Below are positions 62,194 through 64,000 of a DNA stretch of 64,000 bases, piece after piece. Origin of the DNA: Spiroplasma poulsonii (lineage in GTDB: Bacteria; Bacillota_I; Bacilli_A; Mycoplasmatales; Mycoplasmataceae); NCBI RefSeq assembly GCF_009866525.1, contig NZ_CM020866.1:746260-810259 (forward strand). The letters run 5' to 3'. The notes beneath the pieces are model-generated. The model was given only the letters and a program-made list of their open reading frames with translations. It was not told the DNA's origin and made no database searches. Made by a program: the position numbers and the translations under genes. The first letter of the stretch is position 1. Every line of letters starts with the position of its first letter.

Positions 62194-63184
62194 TAATAAA
62201 TTTAATACTCTTAATGATAGAGAATGGTTAAGATTAACAGGAATAAAAAAATCCACTTTTAATAAAATGTTAGATATTTTAAAAGTTGCTGAAATAGAAA
62301 AATTTAAAAAAGGTGGTAAAACTAATAAATTATCATTAGAAAATAGATTATTGATGACCTTATTATATTGACGAGAATATCAGACTTATTTTCATCTTGG
62401 TAAAAGTTTTGATATTAGTGAGGCTAATTGTTATCGTAATATTAAGTGAATTGAAGATATTTTAATTAAAAACTCTGATTTTCAACAACTTGCTGGTAAA
62501 AAAGCACTAATAAATGATTATTTTAATGATAAAACTATTATTATTGATGCTACCGAAACTCCAATCCAACGCCCAAAAAAAGACAAAAACAATCTTATTC
62601 TGGTAAAAAGAAAAAACACACGATCAAAACACAAGTAATTATCGAACAAGAAACCAAAAAAATTATTGCAACAAGTTTTTCGCTCGGAAAAAAACATGAT
62701 TATGCTTTATTTAAAGAATCAAAAATCCCAATTTTAAAAAATACCAAATTAATAGTTGATAGTGGTTATCAAGGAATACAAAAAAATCACAATAATGTTC
62801 TAATACCTACAAAGAAAACAAAGAAAAACCCTTTAAACAAAGAACAAAAGCAATATAATAGACTAGTTTCAAAAATGAGAATTATTATTGAAAATATTTT
62901 TGCTATTCTTAAAAAAATTTAAAATTATTACAGAAAAATATCGTAATCGAAGAAAAAGATTTGGTTTAAGATTTAATTTAATTGCCTCAATTTATAATTT
63001 ACAATTATTATATTTAACATAAAATATTTATTTAAAATTAAATAATTTAAATAATAAATTAATTTTTCGTTGTGGAAAAATATTAAATTTTTAAATAAAA
63101 AACATAATTAATTAAAATTATATTTTTCTATTAGTATCTTTTTTACAAATATTTGCAATTTTTTAACAAGTAATGCAAGAAGTC
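62194..63184 (+). mobile_element. IS5-family element, copy M, left end missing
   Basis: 991 bp. The first ~75 bp including the left repeat and the start codon are replaced by copy L. An extra A near 62915 also breaks orfB. Right end GCAAGAAGTC intact. Confidence 0.9.
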
Positions 63185-63358
63185 TAATGATATAATTGCT
63201 GATCGTGTCACTTATTTAAGCAGTTTTAACTAGAATTACTTAACATTATTAACTTAATACAAATTAGCCATTTTTATGATAGTGGCTTTTTTATTATTTT
63301 TTAAAAAATTTAATAAATCTATAATATAATAAAGAAAGAACAAATTAGGTAAAGGGGT

Positions 63359-63448
63359 ATGACAATGACAATTAATAATACTAAAAATCAAGATTTTCAT
63401 AAATGATTATTTTTTGCTCGTACTAATAACATGATGATGTGCCGTTAA
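63359..63448 (+). CDS. Micro-ORF ending in a Met/Cys cluster
   Basis: 29 aa: MTMTINNTKNQDFHKWLFF and ending NNMMMCR. AAAGGGG RBS. It lies upstream of the NhaC-type gene and could be a leader peptide or a truncated gene. Confidence 0.35.
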
Positions 63449-63517
63449 TTACGATAAATTTAATAATATTAAAAATCAATAATCAATTATTTTAACAAGA
63501 GAAAGTAGTTGATTAAT

Positions 63518-64000
63518 GTGCCGAAAAAACAGAAAAAAGTTGAAAAATTATTACAAGAACAAACGCTAACAACAAATTTATTAGATTTAAAGAAAGAGGT
63601 TTCTTTTCGTGGTTTAGTACCGTTGTTATTATTTGTTATTTTATTTATTTTAGTGGGAATTATTTTAGATATTTTTAAACAAGAAATTTTTTCAAAAAAC
63701 AATCCAATGGGGTTTTATTTAATATTTGCTCCAATTATTATTTTGATTCCAACGATTATTGGTTTTTTAATTATTAAAGGAAATTTTACAACTAAATTAA
63801 ATGCCTTCTTAAAAGGAAGTGCTGATCAAAACATTTTAATTATGGTTTTTATTTATTTATTGTCGGGGTCATTTGCTCAACTAATGAACATAATTGGGGC
63901 TTCTTCTGCCATTGCTTTTCTTGGGTTCAAGGTTATTCCACCAGCAATTTTAGTTGGGGGTGTTTTTCTAATTAGTGCGATTATTTCAACTGCAATGGGA
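63518..64000 (+). CDS. NhaC-family Na+/H+ antiporter, 3' end outside window
   Basis: 161 codons to the window edge. After ~28 charged residues come helices reading LVPLLLFVILFILVGIIL, FYLIFAPIIILIPTIIGFLI and MVFIYLLSGSFAQLMNIIG; ending PPAILVGGVFLISAIISTAMG, the NhaC-type ISTAMGTS region. It probably exchanges Na+ for H+, or a related exchange such as malate/lactate. GTG 63518 is the most likely start (an in-frame TTG at 63509 is possible); the RBS is weak. Confidence 0.75.
   Translation, partial: MPKKQKKVEKLLQEQTLTTNLLDLKKEVSFRGLVPLLLFVILFILVGIILDIFKQEIFSKNNPMGFYLIFAPIIILIPTIIGFLIIKGNFTTKLNAFLKGSADQNILIMVFIYLLSGSFAQLMNIIGASSAIAFLGFKVIPPAILVGGVFLISAIISTAMG

Larger units (their letters stand above)
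60814..63233 (+). pseudogene. rdgB: RdgB/HAM1-type nucleotide pyrophosphatase, destroyed by IS copies
   Basis: The N-terminal ~104 codons from ATG 60814 show IATSNKNKVREFK, ETGTTFEENAFCKA, VLADDSGLEI and FPGVNTRRWA, the family hallmarks (substrate and Mg binding). The frame then meets IS copies L and M (61126-63184). After them only IIADRVTYLSSFN remains before TAG 63231-63233, out of frame and lacking the C-terminal domain. The cell loses ITP/XTP clean-up unless another copy exists. Confidence 0.88.

Overview
The window is a very AT-rich mollicute chromosome that uses UGA for tryptophan: UGA falls at conserved Trp positions in rpsB, tsf, uvrC, thrS and both transposase families. Spiralin-like lipoproteins, plectrovirus (SpV1-type) genes and the translation and glycolysis genes point to Spiroplasma, probably the citri/poulsonii clade. 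That placement is inference from gene content.

Layout. 1-10,100: housekeeping genes (lspA, an rluD-type pseudouridine synthase, a rhomboid-like protein, dCMP deaminase, rnhC, acpS, rpsB-tsf). 10,100-20,200: accessory DNA with a plectrovirus replication gene split by an IS, a decayed PHP-domain/ATPase operon split by an IS3, two compact structured RNA candidates and a truncated lipoprotein. 20,200-30,400: a mostly minus-strand block resembling a mycoplasma-type ICE (pilin-like protein, large conjugative membrane protein, S1-domain protein, small proteins), a C5-methyltransferase tail and a truncated HELGH metallopeptidase, riddled with IS copies. 31,600-35,200: two spiralin-like genes, one intact and one decayed, sharing a conserved structured leader. 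35,200-39,950: pfkA, pyk, T-box and thrS. 40,250-44,400: a phage-like recombination module (RecT, RuvC-like resolvase, small ORFs) behind a strikingly GC-rich structured RNA candidate. 44,500-50,900: IS3 copies, an ISLre2 remnant, plectrovirus coat-type genes and a dying chitobiose/cellobiose PTS. 51,100-60,800: infC-rpmI-rplT with an attenuated leader, uvrC, DeoR- and RpiR-type regulators, a thioredoxin-like lipoprotein, seven tRNAs and a LicA-type kinase. 60,800-64,000: rdgB destroyed by tandem IS copies, then an NhaC-type antiporter running off the end.

Thirteen copies or fragments of one ~1,065-bp IS5-family element and three copies of a 1,215-bp IS3-family element are present. In several genes, removing the element plus one target duplication (TA for IS5, TAT for one IS3 copy) restores the frame exactly, so these disruptions are simple insertions. 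Homopolymer frameshifts and single nonsense changes account for most other broken genes, a picture of active genome erosion.

The most interesting unexplained structure is RNA-level: the GC-rich ~480-nt element at 40,731-41,213, the paired-arm leader of the spiralin-like genes, two compact RNAs at 17,095-17,306, and a tRNA-Val-like gene with a broken D-stem.
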